Shown: positions 61,778 to 64,000 of the stretch, in pieces | Layout: every line of letters starts with the position of its first letter | Position numbering within the stretch: position 1 is the stretch's first letter | Assembly: GCA_021295965.1 (NCBI GenBank) | Contig: JAGWBI010000003.1 | Coordinates: forward strand, 4,719-68,718 | Origin: Dehalococcoidia bacterium | GTDB lineage: Bacteria; Chloroflexota; Dehalococcoidia; Lucifugimonadales; UBA3495 | DNA length: 64,000 nucleotides | Direction: 5' to 3' | Translations under genes and position numbers: made by a program | The notes under the pieces: model-generated | What the model was told of the DNA's origin: nothing | Seen by the model: only the letters and a program-made list of their open reading frames with translations | Database searches by the model: none

Positions 61778-62111
61778 CAAAAACCACCCTTCCTCGTTTG
61801 CAGGCCTGGTACAGCGCGGGCAGTGTATCCTGCAGTTCCTCGAACTCCGCCGGAGTATAAACCTGCGCCCTCATTCCCACTTGCGAGCCGATGTGATAGG
61901 AGAAGAAATCCGCCCGGCGTCCAAAGGGCCGGTCGGTGTCGTGTACGAACACGAAATCAATGGTGCTGGCCGGTGAGTAGTCCTCACTCACCATGTCTCC
62001 GATGAGGATGGCCTTTTCGATGCCAAGAGTCGGGAACACGTCCACCATTTCTGCCAACTGCTGCTCCATCATCTGCTTCCTGAACTGAATGAACCCTATT
62101 CGCATCGGCAT
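61770..62111 (-). CDS. MNT-like nucleotidyltransferase, degraded active site
   Basis: A 113-residue protein in front of a HEPN gene. [20 protein letters not shown] then [10 protein letters not shown] aligns with the nucleotidyltransferase core, whose usual pattern is GSxxxG then SDxD. The serine after Gly is Asp, and the first of the two catalytic Asp is Thr (STID), with only one left. In MntA-HepT systems AMPylation of HEPN by the MNT protein gives immunity; this copy may only bind. It starts four bases past the lutC stop, with lutC/lutB upstream. Confidence 0.75.
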   Translation of the reverse strand: MPMRIGFIQFRKQMMEQQLAEMVDVFPTLGIEKAILIGDMVSEDYSPASTIDFVFVHDTDRPFGRRADFFSYHIGSQVGMRAQVYTPAEFEELQDTLPALYQACKRGRVVFDA

Positions 62112-62115
62112 GATC

Positions 62116-62898
62116 CTACTCCCTGTCCAGCAGTACCAGGTGGACTTCTCGTGGTCCGTGTACGCCCACCACGATGGTCTGCTCGATGTCCGCCGTCCGG
62201 CTTGGCCCGCTGATGAAATTCAGATAGCTTCCCATATCACCGCCGTCGCGGTGGTAGTCCAACCGCCGCAACGCGAAGAGATCGTCCAGCGTGCCTATCA
62301 CCTCCGACGGCCTCACGATAGCCACGTGAACCGGCGGCACCACCGACACCAGCCGGCTCAGCCCCCGTTTCGGGATCACAATCACGGATCCGGTTTCGGC
62401 AATGGCGTAATCCGCTCCGGTGATCCCCATGCCACACTCCGCCAGCCGGCGCCGCAGCTCCGGACGGCTGGCGTCGTCTGCGTACACCGCCGGCCAGACT
62501 AACGCCCCGGCTCCCGCCAGCGCGGCGTCCACCGGAACCGCGTCGAACACCGGCTGCTCCGACCGCGCCACCGACGTTACGCCCATGCGCCGGACCAGCG
62601 ACACGACATAATCCAAGGCATCCTCCCCTCCGTCACACCTCGCCACGTTCCAGCCTCGCAGCGCGGCGGTGTCCGCCATCTTGTCCAGCAAGACCGGCAT
62701 TTCCCCGGCAACCCGCTCTCGAACCGCAGCCGCTGTTGATTCCAGCTCCGAGACCCCATCATGCAACGCAGCGTAAGGTTCCGCCGGCGGGCCTTCCCCT
62801 CGCCCCAACGCCTCCCGGACCGACGCAAGAAATTGCGCCGATGGGATACCCATGGATCCACCGCTTGAGCCAGGTTTGTGCGTGTCTGGGATACTCAT
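62116..62898 (-). CDS. lutC: LutC/YkgG family LUD-domain protein
   Basis: A 260-residue LUD protein. Its core blocks are ECGMGITGADYAIAETGSVI, the VVPPVHVAIV strand and the ending LNFISGPSRTADIEQTIVVG then VHGPREVHLVLLD. In Bacillus LutABC oxidises lactate; LutC has no clear catalytic residues. ATG 62898 is three bases after the lutB stop; a later ATG at 62853 is also possible. A lutA-like CCG gene is not adjacent, though an HdrB/SdhE-like protein lies at 34356. Confidence 0.9.
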   Translation of the reverse strand: MSIPDTHKPGSSGGSMGIPSAQFLASVREALGRGEGPPAEPYAALHDGVSELESTAAAVRERVAGEMPVLLDKMADTAALRGWNVARCDGGEDALDYVVSLVRRMGVTSVARSEQPVFDAVPVDAALAGAGALVWPAVYADDASRPELRRRLAECGMGITGADYAIAETGSVIVIPKRGLSRLVSVVPPVHVAIVRPSEVIGTLDDLFALRRLDYHRDGGDMGSYLNFISGPSRTADIEQTIVVGVHGPREVHLVLLDRE

Positions 62899-62901
62899 AA
62901 A

Positions 62902-64000
62902 CTACGCGCGAGTATCGCCCCCGGGCTCGTCGGCCAGCTCATCGCGCCAGATGTCTCGGAACGAGCGGGACGGCGGAACCGGCAGGTCCCGCGCTTCAGT
63001 CCAGCGCGACAGAAACGGCAACTTGGTGCGCCCCACCACGCCGCCTCTCGCAATGGGTTTCAGCAACGCTCGACCCACCTTGCGTCCCAGGTTCAATAGA
63101 AGCGGGCTTGACATAACCGACGCGAATCCACGCGCGGCCAGCGCGTCGGTATCGGACGCAGTGCGCTCATAGGAATCCGTGCCCTCTGCCAAATTGCGCC
63201 TTAAATGCAGCAGCATTCTCGGTATGTTTATCTGCACCGGGCAGGCGTCACGGCACGCTCCGCAGAGCGTTGATGCGTTGGGGAGGTCTTTGGCCTGCGC
63301 CACGCCCACCAATCCCGGCGTGACGATTGAGCCAATTGGGCCGGGATACACCCAACCGTAGGCGTGCCCGCCCACACGCTGGTAAATGGGGCATACGTTC
63401 AGACATGCGCCACAACGTATGCAGTACAGCGACTCCCGGAGAGCCGGATCCCGCAACAACCGGCTTCGGCCGTTATCCACGATGACCAGGTGAAACTCTT
63501 CCGGCCCGTCCTCGTCCTCAGCCCGGCGCGGCCCGGTCACCATGCTGACGTATGACGAAATACGTTGCCCAGTGGCAGAACGCGGCAACAGCCGCAGGAA
63601 CACCGCCAGGTCGTCCAGCGACGGTATCACCTTTTCCATTCCGGCCAACCCGACGTGGATCCGTGGCGCCGAGGTGCACAGCCGTCCGTTGCCCTCGTTG
63701 GTGATGATGACCAGGCTACCGGTTTCGGCCACCAGGAAGTTGGCCCCGCTCACTCCCATGTCGGCGTCCAGGAACTTCTGCCGCAGCACCACCCGCGCCA
63801 CCCGCGCCATCTCCTCTATGTCGTCGGAGTAGGGCACGCCCAGCTTATCCGCGAACAAACGGGCTACCTGGCCCCGCGTCTTGTGCAGGGCCGGAGCCAC
63901 CAGGTGGGACGGCGTCTCCTCAGCCAACTGGATGATGTATTCGCCCAGGTCGGTCTCAAAGACCTCAATCCCATCCGCTTCCAGGACGTGATTCAATCCC
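62902..64000 (-). CDS. lutB: LutB/YkgF-type LUD and ferredoxin protein, 5' end cut by window
   Basis: At least 364 residues, open to the right edge; complete LutB is near 470, so about 100 N-terminal residues lie outside. The visible part starts in the LUD domain (MGVSGANFLVAETGSLVII, SYVSMVTGPRRAEDED), then the two 4Fe-4S motifs CIRCGACLNVCPIY and CGACRDACPVQI, and ends in a basic tail. It carries electrons from 2-hydroxy acid oxidation. lutC follows three bases later. Confidence 0.92.
   Translation of the reverse strand, partial: GLNHVLEADGIEVFETDLGEYIIQLAEETPSHLVAPALHKTRGQVARLFADKLGVPYSDDIEEMARVARVVLRQKFLDADMGVSGANFLVAETGSLVIITNEGNGRLCTSAPRIHVGLAGMEKVIPSLDDLAVFLRLLPRSATGQRISSYVSMVTGPRRAEDEDGPEEFHLVIVDNGRSRLLRDPALRESLYCIRCGACLNVCPIYQRVGGHAYGWVYPGPIGSIVTPGLVGVAQAKDLPNASTLCGACRDACPVQINIPRMLLHLRRNLAEGTDSYERTASDTDALAARGFASVMSSPLLLNLGRKVGRALLKPIARGGVVGRTKLPFLSRWTEARDLPVPPSRSFRDIWRDELADEPGGDTRA

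Overview
The window is a GC-rich bacterial chromosome segment, densely coded on both strands. The gene mix suggests a heterotrophic Chloroflexota bacterium of the Dehalococcoidia/SAR202 kind: CaiB-type CoA transferase, DUF849/BKACE enzyme, tandem M20 amidohydrolases, molybdo-hydroxylase, LutBC, a membrane-anchor-free succinate dehydrogenase, and an 11-gene complex I cluster. This placement is an inference from gene content; no rRNA gene is present. There is no prophage or CRISPR array.

Layout. 0-2.4 kb (minus): a GatC/AtzG-like small protein, an amidase and a HAD hydrolase in one operon, followed by a MITE-like element. 2.6-8 kb (plus): CPBP protease, trpA, then a DAHP synthase preceded by what looks like a complete ribosome-mediated attenuator (promoter, leader peptide packed with Tyr/Phe/Trp codons, terminator); then an acetyltransferase, a CMP-kinase-like protein and a rhomboid protease. 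8-16 kb: BKACE enzyme, small protein plus retropepsin-like protease, xanthine-dehydrogenase-family large subunit, MoaD-like protein, PAC2 protein, tRNA-Met, moaA/moaC, rdgB. 16-18.5 kb: CoA transferase and hydrolase.

18.6-35 kb is the energy core: nuoABCDHIJKLMN (no nuoEFG), NAD kinase, two tandem Nudix hydrolases, sdhA, sdhB and an HdrB/SdhE-like CCG protein. 35-41 kb (minus): class III aminotransferase co-transcribed with two HEPN/PaREP1-like genes, malate dehydrogenase, monomeric isocitrate dehydrogenase. With Sdh these supply several TCA steps feeding the respiratory chain.

41-50 kb: tRNA-Sec (selC), thioredoxin, a fused RlmD-type methyltransferase/Maf protein, tatA-tatC and a second tatA, an oxidoreductase, tRNA-Thr, an internally deleted SLC13 transporter relic, an acyl-CoA ligase and a P-II protein. 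50-64 kb: EVE protein, TPP enzyme, a brnT toxin with a BrnA-like antitoxin segment fused to a VOC domain, hydrolase, cysteine desulfurase, a lipoprotein, a CTP-transferase-like membrane protein, two M20 enzymes, glycerate kinase, an SRPBCC protein, a MNT/HEPN pair and lutC/lutB (lutB runs off the end).

Two dispersed palindrome families punctuate the intergenic spaces: a GAAA-loop hairpin (CCSGC-GAAA-GCSGG) and a G-rich palindrome (GGGGCGGG.../GGGGCGAA...). An extended -10 motif close to TGCTATAAT or TGCTAAAAT recurs at several promoters, and some -10 boxes lie so close to a start codon that leaderless mRNAs are likely.
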